Positions 1 through 4,781 of a DNA stretch of 6,723 nt are shown piece by piece. The stretch covers positions 837 through 7,559 of the forward strand of contig DGFH01000228.1 of NCBI GenBank assembly GCA_002391565.1, given 5' to 3'. Within the stretch, counting starts at the first letter, position 1. Each line of letters opens with the position of its first letter. A program made the translations under genes and the position numbers. Below the pieces are notes generated by a model. It was not told the DNA's origin. It did not search any database and saw nothing but the letters and a program-made list of their open reading frames with translations. The DNA is from Anaerolineales bacterium UBA3905 (lineage in GTDB: Bacteria > Chloroflexota > Anaerolineae > Caldilineales > Caldilineaceae).

Positions 1-378
1 ACCAGGACGCCCAAGAATATCCTCATCCGGCGCAATCCCCTGGGTGCCGACGACGAGGGAAATCAGACACGGCCCATCCTCTACCGGAAAAATCACAAAG
101 CTGGTGCCGCCATACGCCCCAGAATCCGGATTCGACGGGTGAATGTACGCAGCAAACGGCACACCACCACCGGTACCCATTTTGGGTGCACGCAATTTCA
201 CGACGGTAGTGGCGCGACTTGGGTAACGTCCCCCTTGCCCAAAGAGGCTGTCAAATGCCTGACGATTGGCTTTCTCCCAGTCGGTTGCGCCGTTGTAGAT
301 CAAATCCAGCAGTTGCTCCATCTCGAAGGTCTCCGGAATTGTGATGGGTGTTGAGTGCGTCAATCGTCCGATGATCAT
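1..378 (-). CDS. Partial gene, N-terminal ~126 residues of an unrecognised protein
   Basis: An open minus-strand frame runs without a stop from an ATG at 378-376 to the window edge, so the C-terminus is missing. The fragment begins MIIGRLTHST and contains a soluble, mixed alpha/beta sequence: a helical segment (MEQLLDLIYNGATDWEKANR, residues 20-39), then FGQGGRYPSRATTVVKLRAP, then a Gly/Pro-rich stretch with PFAAYIHPSNPDSGAYGG, and finally FVIFPVEDGPCLISLVVG followed by TQGIAPDEDILGRPG. I see no signal peptide or membrane segment. Codon-like texture and the absence of stops over 126 codons support a real gene; the plus-strand frame opposite is its shadow. The start is uncertain. The ATG at 378 has no clear ribosome-binding site, whereas the ATG at 321 has GGAG at 334-331 with 9-nt spacing and would start at MEQLLDL. 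The fold is not recognised. A vague resemblance to N-terminal regions of McrB-type AAA ATPase proteins is recollection only. Confidence 0.6.
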   Translation of the reverse strand, partial: MIIGRLTHSTPITIPETFEMEQLLDLIYNGATDWEKANRQAFDSLFGQGGRYPSRATTVVKLRAPKMGTGGGVPFAAYIHPSNPDSGAYGGTSFVIFPVEDGPCLISLVVGTQGIAPDEDILGRPG

Positions 379-391
379 CTCTGTCCAGTGC

Positions 392-427
392 GCACGCCCA
401 CGTGCGCACGACGGCACGTGGGCGTGC
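392..427. repeat. Perfect 14-bp inverted repeat, 8-nt loop, upstream of the partial gene
   Basis: The arm GCACGCCCACGTGC (392-405) is the exact reverse complement of GCACGTGGGCGTGC (414-427), separated by GCACGACG. Each arm contains the self-palindrome CACGTG, and GTGCGCAC occurs twice as a direct repeat (388-395 and 402-409). Neither strand has a T-run after the stem, so a simple terminator is unlikely. It lies 13 nt upstream of the ATG at 378 and about 70 nt upstream of the alternative ATG at 321. This fits an operator for a dimeric regulator, or a leader hairpin that would mask the first start site. Confidence 0.75.
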
Positions 428-474
428 CGACTGAGCAGTTATCATCCTCATTGGGGCAACTTACAGCGTCTACC

Positions 475-480
475 AGTATA
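475..480 (-). promoter_or_regulatory. Candidate -10 element for the partial gene
   Basis: The minus strand reads TATACT, matching the sigma-70 type -10 consensus at five of six positions. No good -35 hexamer is visible 16-19 bp upstream. If used, the transcript would begin near 468 and its leader would include the 392-427 hairpin before the ATG at 378. The call rests on one hexamer only. Confidence 0.2.
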
Positions 481-562
481 CCCCACAGCTGCCGCAACGC
501 AGAAAGCCCGTTCTACACGCCGCGCTACGGCAGGCGCAGCAAAGGGCGGAATCGTCGCCTCC

Positions 563-646
563 AAAAAATGACTCAGTGATCGGAGCACGATCACGCAGTG
601 ATCTTGATCGCTTGACTGAGTCATTGGGACAAGATCGCTGCGTCAT
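563..646 (-). terminator. Palindromic four-arm cluster with T-run; probable terminator of the deaminase operon
   Basis: Four variants of ATGACKCAGYGATC occur as two direct copies (568-581, 590-603) and two inverted copies (611-624, 633-646). Several pairings are possible. The 11-bp arms 567-577/615-625 are perfect. Arms 593-606/630-643 pair over 14 bp with one T-G wobble. Arms 568-581/633-646 pair at 12 of 14 positions. Copy 2 is itself a perfect palindrome, GATCAC-GCA-GTGATC (589-603). Read on the minus strand, the last arm runs into TTTTTT (568-563), as expected of an intrinsic terminator about 130-200 nt past the deaminase stop. The alternative, mutually exclusive foldings are unusual for a plain terminator. 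A protein-binding array or a remnant mobile repeat is also possible. Confidence 0.5.
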
Positions 647-774
647 GTTTCAGCACGACGGACACTGGCTTTCGGCATTACCGGTCAAAGGAGAGCGGTG
701 CACGGCAGGACGGACTGCATCCGGCGGGTGGATGACCGCTGTGTCAGAGGCGTCGAGGGTGCGCCCCGCCGCGC

Positions 775-2175
775 CTAGCGTGCGCCGGCCCGCGCCACCA
801 GCGTTTGTGCAATACGATTGTGCTGTTCCACCAGGCGGGGGATGTCCAGATGCAGCAGCGCACCGTCTTGTACCAACTGCCGACCGTTGACGATCGCCCA
901 ATCCACCGGCTGCGGCTGACAGAAGACGAGCGCAGCCAGCGGATCGTGCACCGCGCCGCCGGCGTGCCAGAGCGTGTCCAGGCGGAAGGCGACGATGTCC
1001 GCCGCCATGCCCGGCGCCAGCGCGCCGATGTCATCGCGCCCCAACACCGCCGCGCCGCCCAACGTGGCGATCTCCAGCGCCTCGCGCGCAGTCATGGCGC
1101 GCGGATCGCCTAGCACCCGCTGCAGCAGCAGACACTGGCGCACTTCGTTGAGCAGGTGGCTGCCGTCGTTGGAGGCGCTGCCGTCCACGCCTAGCCCGAC
1201 GGGGACGCCGGCGGCGCGCATCGCTCGCACCGGCGCTATCCCCGACGCCAGCCGCATGTTGCTGGTGGGGCAGTGGGCGACGCCGGTGTGCGTGCGGGCA
1301 AAGCGTTCGACCTCCGTCTGGTTGAGATGCACACAGTGCGCGTGCCACACATCGTCGCCCGTCCAACCCAGCACTTCGGCGTAGTCGCCAGGCCGGTAGC
1401 CAAAGCGCGCCAGGCAAAATTCTTCCTCATCTTTGGTCTCGGCCAGGTGCGTGTGCAGGTGGACGTTCATCGTTGCGCCGAAGCTGCGCGCCAGCGCCGC
1501 ACTTTCGCGCATCAGGTCGGGCGTAACGCTGAAGGGGCTGCACGGCGCCAGCGCCACGCGGCGCATGGCAAAGCAAGCGGGATCGTGAAAAGTTTCCACA
1601 ACGCGGCGACTATCGCGCAGGATGGCGGCTTCATCCTCGGTGACGCGGTCGGGGGGCAGCCCGCCCTGACTTTCACCCAGGCTCATGCTGCCGCGCGCAC
1701 CGTGAAAGCGCACGCCGATCGTCTCCGCCGCCGCAAACTGGTCATCGAGGCGGCTGCCGTTGGGCCAGAGATAATGATGGTCGCTCGATGTGGTGCAGCC
1801 CGACAGCAGCAGCTCCGTCAGCGCCAGTTGCGTGCTGACAAAAACGGCGTCGGGCGTCAGCTCCGCCCAGATCGGGTAAAGCGTCTTGAGCCAGTCGAAG
1901 AGCACGGCGTCTTGGGCGGCGGGGATGACGCGCGTCAACGTCTGATAAAAATGGTGGTGCGTGTTGACCAGGCCAGGCAGCACGATGCGCCCGCGCGCGT
2001 TGATCACCTGCTGGGCGGCGGCGCGCAGATCGGCGGGGAGCTCTGCCGTGGCGCCGACCCAGACGATGGCCGGTCCGTCGACGACCAGGGCGCCATCGCG
2101 TAGCTCACGGCGTGCGGCGTCCATCGTCACCAGCAGGTCGGCGTGTTCGATGAGCAGAGAGGTATGATGGTTCAT
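775..2175 (-). CDS. 8-oxoguanine deaminase (COG0402 amidohydrolase)
   Basis: A cytosolic metal-dependent deaminase of the TRZ/ATZ/guanine deaminase branch, predicted to hydrolyse 8-oxoguanine to urate and ammonia (EC 3.5.4.32). The 466-residue length is normal. An N-terminal beta-sandwich leads to the metal site HxH in NTHHHFYQTLTR (H73, H75). Family-specific blocks follow: CTTSSDHHYLWPNG (127-140) and ARGSMSLGESQGGLPPD (160-176). By comparison with the related deaminase TM0936, H243 in HTHLAET is a metal ligand, E246 the catalytic acid, H280 in HAHCVHL a conserved active-site His, and D331 in GVDGSASND the metal-bound Asp. All are present. These blocks match the group studied as Pseudomonas aeruginosa PA0142, which is often annotated as hydroxydechloroatrazine ethylaminohydrolase, so substrate naming should rest on those blocks. 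The ATG overlaps the upstream DinB-like stop (ATGA), implying translational coupling. Confidence 0.92.
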   Translation of the reverse strand: MNHHTSLLIEHADLLVTMDAARRELRDGALVVDGPAIVWVGATAELPADLRAAAQQVINARGRIVLPGLVNTHHHFYQTLTRVIPAAQDAVLFDWLKTLYPIWAELTPDAVFVSTQLALTELLLSGCTTSSDHHYLWPNGSRLDDQFAAAETIGVRFHGARGSMSLGESQGGLPPDRVTEDEAAILRDSRRVVETFHDPACFAMRRVALAPCSPFSVTPDLMRESAALARSFGATMNVHLHTHLAETKDEEEFCLARFGYRPGDYAEVLGWTGDDVWHAHCVHLNQTEVERFARTHTGVAHCPTSNMRLASGIAPVRAMRAAGVPVGLGVDGSASNDGSHLLNEVRQCLLLQRVLGDPRAMTAREALEIATLGGAAVLGRDDIGALAPGMAADIVAFRLDTLWHAGGAVHDPLAALVFCQPQPVDWAIVNGRQLVQDGALLHLDIPRLVEQHNRIAQTLVARAGAR

Positions 2176-2612
2176 AAGGTTTTCAATGCAGCCTCAATTT
2201 CATCCAGATGGGCGTGGCGGTGGAGCGAACGGTCGATCCAGCGTTCGCTGCGGGCGCGCAGCTGTTCCAGCCGCGCCGGCGCAAGCATAGCCAGCCGGTA
2301 ATCCAGCGCTTCGGCGCTGGCGACGGCCAGTTCAGCGGCGGCGCGCGGCGGGATGGCAGCCCACAGCGGCAGTGAAATATCGTTCACGGCCAGGTCGATG
2401 GGCATATCGACCACCTCGTCGGCGGCGTCAGCGGCGTCCAACAACGCCAGGACGCGCCTGTCCCAGAAGGCCAGGTGCACCAGTGCGATCGCAGCGGTCC
2501 AGTGTTCGCCGACAGGACGCTGCAATTCGGCGTCGGTGAGGGTCGCCGTCAGCGCGCGCAGGCGGTCGGTGGCGGCGCGGTTGCGCTCGATAAAGGTAGG
2601 GTCGGTCGACAT
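2172..2612 (-). CDS. DinB-fold (DinB_2/YfiT-like) putative metal-binding protein
   Basis: A 146-residue soluble protein predicted to form the DinB four-helix bundle. It has the pattern of the family's metal triad: H46 in ALVHLAFWDRR, and H131 plus H135 in the C-terminal HxxxH of SLHRHAHLDEIE. The motif GEHWTAAIALVHLAFWD (35-51) is typical of the DinB_2 type, in which members act as thiol-dependent isomerases or transferases or have unknown function; no substrate can be assigned. The start is set at ATG 2612-2610 because AGGAGG lies 10 nt upstream and the family homology begins there. The frame stays open for 70 more codons upstream, but that extension translates an intergenic repeat and overlaps tlyA. 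The stop TGA overlaps the deaminase ATG by four bases (ATGA), so the two proteins are very likely made from one mRNA. A role beside purine-oxidation clean-up is inferred from this coupling only. Confidence 0.82.
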   Translation of the reverse strand: MSTDPTFIERNRAATDRLRALTATLTDAELQRPVGEHWTAAIALVHLAFWDRRVLALLDAADAADEVVDMPIDLAVNDISLPLWAAIPPRAAAELAVASAEALDYRLAMLAPARLEQLRARSERWIDRSLHRHAHLDEIEAALKTL

Positions 2613-2622
2613 GATGCGCGTG

Positions 2623-2628
2623 CCTCCT
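2623..2628 (-). promoter_or_regulatory. Strong ribosome-binding site of the DinB-like gene
   Basis: The minus strand reads AGGAGG, a perfect Shine-Dalgarno core, 10 nt before ATG 2612. It decides the start of the DinB-like gene in favour of the 146-residue form. By coupling, it probably also sets the translation level of the overlapping deaminase gene. Confidence 0.75.
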
Positions 2629-2671
2629 GTGGATAGCTGGCTTTGGTATAGATGTGCTTGATTGCCAGAAC

Positions 2672-2698
2672 GATATACCAACGTGGCAAGGGCGTCAA
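2672..2698 (-). promoter_or_regulatory. Candidate promoter of the DinB-like/deaminase operon
   Basis: On the minus strand TTGACG (2698-2693) is followed after 15 bp by TATATC (2677-2672), which is preceded by TGG, giving an extended -10 of the form TGnTATATC. The spacer is two bases short of the optimum, but the extended -10 can compensate. Transcription would start near 2665, giving a leader of roughly 50 nt that includes the AGGAGG site. It is the only gap upstream of the two-gene operon, so a promoter is expected here. Confidence 0.4.
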
Positions 2699-2743
2699 TG
2701 TATCGTTGTTGGCTGAGGGCCGGTTGCTGGTCGACAACTTCGA

Positions 2744-2776
2744 CGCAAAGTCGGGGAGGCGCAAAGATTCGCAAAG
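2744..2776 (-). repeat. Degenerate CTTTGCG repeat block in intergenic region
   Basis: CTTTGCG occurs three times on the minus strand (2776-2770, 2766-2760, 2750-2744) at spacings of 10 and 16 bases. Translated in the open frame this reads VPLRIFAPPRLCVEVV, which resembles the 'LRLCVFA' peptide that dispersed CTTTGCGTC-type intergenic repeats give in many bacterial genomes (recollection). The element sits between the tlyA stop and the DinB-like promoter. Its function is unknown. Confidence 0.5.
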
Positions 2777-2814
2777 GGACTGACAGGTTGGGAAAAACCA
2801 GAACACCCCTGACG

Positions 2815-3636
2815 TTATCCATTTCGGCGGCGCAAGGCTTGTGCTGCGCGCAAAGCGGCCTCGATCAGGCGCGCCGGGTCAGTGGGTGGGGCAGCGACTT
2901 GCGGGCGGCGCAGCCAGATCAGGAACTCGATGTTGCCTGCCGGGCCAGGGGCGGGCGACACGGTCAGACCGGCGACGACCAGTCCCAGCGTTGCAGCCAG
3001 TGTGCAGGTTTCGACCAGGACGCGGCGGTGCACATTCGGGTCGCGCACCACACCGCCTTTGCCCACCTGGTCGGCGCCGGCCTCGAACTGAGGCTTGATC
3101 AGGGCGATCACCTGGCCGTCCGCTTTGAGCAGCCGCAATGTAGCGGGCAGCACCAGCGCCAGGCTGATGAAACTGGCGTCGATCACGGCCAGGTCGGCCT
3201 GCGCGCCGTCGGGGAGGGCGTTCAGGTGGCGCACGTTCGTGCGGTCAAGCACGACGACGCGCGGGTCGGTCTGGAGTTTCCAGGCGAGCTGGCCGTAGCC
3301 AACATCGATGGCGTAGACGCGCGCGGCGCCGCGTTGGAGCAGGCAGTCGGTGAAGCCGCCGGTGCTGGCGCCCACATCCACTGCCGCCAGCCCCGTTACG
3401 TCGAAGGCAAAGGCGTCGAGTGCAGCAGCTAGTTTCAGCCCGCCGCGACTGACGTAAGGCAGCGGGGCGCGCACGGTGATCGCGGCGTCCTGCGCCACGC
3501 TGCGGCCGGGTTTGTCCTGGCGCACGCCGTTGACCTCGACCTCACCTGCCATGATCAGGCGTTGCGCCTGTTCGCGGCTGGCCGCCAATCCACGTGCGAC
3601 CAACAGCAGATCCAGACGTTCCTTCTTCACGCTCAT
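2815..3636 (-). CDS. tlyA: TlyA family rRNA (cytidine-2'-O)-methyltransferase
   Basis: A 273-residue cytoplasmic SAM-dependent methylase, close to the 268 residues of mycobacterial TlyA, which 2'-O-methylates cytidines in 16S and 23S rRNA. An N-terminal S4 RNA-binding domain (about 6-60, RLDLLLVARGLAASREQAQR) is followed by the linker block PYVSRGGLKL (60-69) and an FtsJ-like Rossmann fold. The SAM loop is DVGASTGGFTD (87-97). The K-D-K-E catalytic set of the family is complete: K68, D153 (VIDASF), K181 (LIKPQFE) and E237 (GNIEFL). Homologues are often labelled hemolysin A, and that label should not be carried over as function. ATG 3636 is chosen because the S4 domain starts right after it; 23 in-frame residues further upstream (from 3705) look non-coding and the family does not have them. 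The local GGGGT is only a weak ribosome-binding site. The gene is divergent from the UbiA-family gene and probably monocistronic. Whether it methylates one or both rRNAs cannot be read here. Confidence 0.94.
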   Translation of the reverse strand: MSVKKERLDLLLVARGLAASREQAQRLIMAGEVEVNGVRQDKPGRSVAQDAAITVRAPLPYVSRGGLKLAAALDAFAFDVTGLAAVDVGASTGGFTDCLLQRGAARVYAIDVGYGQLAWKLQTDPRVVVLDRTNVRHLNALPDGAQADLAVIDASFISLALVLPATLRLLKADGQVIALIKPQFEAGADQVGKGGVVRDPNVHRRVLVETCTLAATLGLVVAGLTVSPAPGPAGNIEFLIWLRRPQVAAPPTDPARLIEAALRAAQALRRRNG

Positions 3637-3785
3637 CGCTACCCCATTCGTGTCTCGCCGCCGCCCGGCAATTTCACCATTGGCGGCGCTTCCGGTAACA
3701 TGCACCCCTGGCTATGCTGACGCGCACCAGGCTGCGCCTCAGCATGCTTTTGATGATTGAATGGTTGAGATTCAAGGATGTTGCC
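3637..3785. promoter_or_regulatory. Divergent intergenic region between tlyA and the UbiA-family gene
   Basis: The region must hold promoters for both genes, but no strong -35/-10 pair is visible on either strand; TTCCGG-17-TATGCT on the plus strand (3690-3718) is the best, weak, candidate. Near tlyA, CGCCGCC (3659-3665) and GGCGGCG (3682-3688) can pair, extended inside by CAAT/ATTG (3669-3672/3679-3682), giving a possible leader hairpin about 20 nt before the tlyA start. AAGGA at 3774-3778 is the ribosome-binding site of the plus-strand gene, 7 nt before its ATG. Confidence 0.5.
3714..3745. repeat. 13-bp inverted repeat (12/13) in the divergent promoter region
   Basis: ATGCTGACGCGCA (3714-3726) and TGCGCCTCAGCAT (3733-3745) are reverse complements except for one C-C mismatch (3721/3738), with a 6-nt loop CCAGGC. 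On the plus strand it is followed only by GCTTTTG, too weak for a terminator, and no gene ends here in that direction. Its position, 40-70 bp before the UbiA-family start and overlapping the weak TATGCT, suggests an operator or a 5' leader stem. Confidence 0.6.
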
Positions 3786-4703
3786 ATGACTTCTCCATCC
3801 GTCCCGGCGTCCCTGAGCGGCGAACGCAATAATGTGACCGGGTTGCTGCGCACCATGCGTCCGCGCCAGTGGGTCAAGAGCCTGATCGTCTTTGCGGCGC
3901 TCGTCTTCGATGGCAAGCTCTTTATCCCAGAATTATTTGCCAGGACGATGGCGATTTTCATTGCCTTTTGCCTGATCTCCAGCAGTGTCTACATTATCAA
4001 CGACCTGGTGGATATGGAAAAGGATCGGCAGCACCCGCGCAAACGGACGCGTCCGTTGGCGAGCGGGCAGCTGGCGCCGCCGGTGGCGGTGACAGCGGCT
4101 GTCGTTCTGGCGCTCATTGCCATCGGCGGCGCGTTCTGGCTGGATGTGTGGGCGGGCGTCGTGCTGCTGGTCTACCTGGGGCAGAATATTGCCTACAGTT
4201 TCTGGCTCAAGAACATCGTGATCCTGGATGTAATGGTGCTGGCGCTGGGTTTCCTGCTGCGCGTGGTGGCGGGCGTGGTGGTGGTGCAGGTGACGAACTT
4301 TAGCCCGTGGCTCTATATCTGTGTAACGCTGCTGGCGCTCTTTCTTGGTTTTGGCAAGCGCCGCCAGGAGATCGTGTTGCTTGAGGACGGCGCCGCCAAC
4401 CATCGCGCCATCCTGTCGGAATACAACCTGCCGCTGCTCGACCAGCTCATCAGCATGGTGGTGACGGCGACGCTGGTGGCCTACACCTTCTACAGCTTCG
4501 ACGCCACGACAGCGCTGGCGCATGCCAAGATGTTGCTGACCGTGCCCTTTGTTTTCTACATGTTGGCGCGCTATCTCTATCTTGTACACGTCAAACATTT
4601 GGGCGGCGCCCCCGATGAACTGCTGATCGAGGATCGTCCGCTCTTGATTAACAGCATCCTGTGGGCAGCAGCAGTGGTGGCGCTGATTTATGTGTGGAGG
4701 TAG
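3786..4703 (+). CDS. UbiA-family prenyltransferase, decaprenyl-phosphate phosphoribosyltransferase-like
   Basis: A 305-residue integral membrane protein, predicted to transfer 5-phosphoribosyl from PRPP to a polyprenyl phosphate at the inner face of the membrane. It matches the pattern of the mycobacterial DPPR synthase Rv3806c (EC 2.4.2.45), which feeds arabinan synthesis. After a short polar N-terminus comes MRPRQWVKSLIVFAAL (24-39), then the first Asp-rich motif NDLVDMEKDRQHPRKRTRP (72-90; D73, D76, D80). Next come YSFWLKNIVILDV (137-149; D148) and a cytosolic GFGKRRQEIVLLE loop (188-200), with YTFYSFD (233-239) near the end. About eight to nine hydrophobic helices are visible. ATG 3786 is chosen because AAGGA lies 7 nt upstream; an upstream ATG at 3714 would translate the inverted repeat. 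In a non-actinobacterium the lipid may differ and the ribosyl-lipid may serve another glycan. The stop TAG is the first triplet of a heptamer repeat array. Confidence 0.85.
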   Translation: MTSPSVPASLSGERNNVTGLLRTMRPRQWVKSLIVFAALVFDGKLFIPELFARTMAIFIAFCLISSSVYIINDLVDMEKDRQHPRKRTRPLASGQLAPPVAVTAAVVLALIAIGGAFWLDVWAGVVLLVYLGQNIAYSFWLKNIVILDVMVLALGFLLRVVAGVVVVQVTNFSPWLYICVTLLALFLGFGKRRQEIVLLEDGAANHRAILSEYNLPLLDQLISMVVTATLVAYTFYSFDATTALAHAKMLLTVPFVFYMLARYLYLVHVKHLGGAPDELLIEDRPLLINSILWAAAVVALIYVWR

Positions 4704-4734
4704 AGAGTAGAGAGTAGAGAGTAGAGAGTAGAGA
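4701..4734 (+). repeat. Heptamer tandem repeat TAGAGAG, about 4.9 copies
   Basis: Perfect 7-bp units TAGAGAG run from 4701 to 4728, with a partial fifth unit TAGAGA to 4734. The first TAG is the stop codon of the UbiA-family gene. A perfect short-unit array of this kind is prone to slippage, so copy number may vary between strains without changing the protein. Confidence 0.9.
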
Positions 4735-4773
4735 TTGAGGCGCTTCGTTGCATCACCATCAATCTCTAATCTC
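4724..4773. terminator. Inverted repeat between convergent genes, possible bidirectional terminator
   Basis: GAGAGTAGAGATTGA (4724-4738) pairs with TCAATCTCTAATCTC (4759-4773) at 14 of 15 positions, including a 10-bp perfect core (4729-4738/4759-4768), around a 20-nt loop. It lies between two convergent stop codons, the usual place for a shared terminator. The stem is A/G-rich on one side and no T-run follows on either strand, so intrinsic termination would be weak. It is formed by the inner edges of two opposed heptamer arrays. Confidence 0.4.
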
Positions 4774-4781
4774 CAATCTCA
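4761..4781 (-). repeat. Opposed heptamer array, three copies of NNAGATT type
   Basis: On the minus strand the units read TGAGATT (4781-4775), GGAGATT (4774-4768) and AGAGATT (4767-4761). The TGA of the outermost unit is the stop codon of the PHP gene. With the TAGAGAG array on the other side, the whole convergent gap is repeat apart from the loop at 4739-4758. Confidence 0.75.

Larger units (their letters stand above)
379..774. other. Gene-free interval with two structured repeat blocks
   Basis: This 396-bp stretch lies between the deaminase stop and the partial gene, both on the minus strand. I find no convincing gene in it; the open frames that cross it have no recognisable protein texture or run antisense into neighbours. 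It holds a perfect 14-bp inverted repeat at 392-427 and a four-arm palindromic cluster at 568-646 followed on the minus strand by a T-run. It also holds a weak -10-like TATACT on the minus strand at 480-475 that could serve the partial gene. The part from 647 to 774 shows nothing beyond ordinary GC-rich sequence. Confidence 0.7.

Noticed and set aside
568..646. CRISPR array or integron attC-like site
   Set aside because: Four short imperfect units in mixed orientation with no regular spacers and no cas or integrase gene do not fit either type.
576..890. Possible small plus-strand gene starting in the palindromic cluster
   Set aside because: Its second half is antisense to the deaminase C-terminus, it starts inside a repeat, and the product has no recognisable features.
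1273..2103. A 276-codon plus-strand open frame
   Set aside because: It is antisense to the 8-oxoguanine deaminase, whose family motifs are unmistakable; the translation is rich in Arg, Ala and Gln with no domain, as expected of a GC-rich shadow frame.
2613..2822. 70-residue N-terminal extension of the DinB-like protein
   Set aside because: It translates a CTTTGCG intergenic repeat, overlaps the tlyA stop, and ignores the AGGAGG site placed correctly for ATG 2612.
2662..3432. A 256-codon plus-strand open frame
   Set aside because: It is antisense to tlyA, which has a complete catalytic set; no domain or ribosome-binding site supports the opposite strand.
3637..3705. 23-residue N-terminal extension of TlyA
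   Set aside because: The S4 domain begins right after ATG 3636 as in the family, and the total length then matches known TlyA proteins.
3714..3785. 24-residue N-terminal extension of the UbiA-family protein
   Set aside because: It would translate the inverted repeat, while AAGGA lies 7 nt before the ATG at 3786.
3933..4598. A 221-codon minus-strand open frame
   Set aside because: It is antisense to the membrane prenyltransferase. Its His/Gln-rich translation mirrors hydrophobic codons on the other strand.
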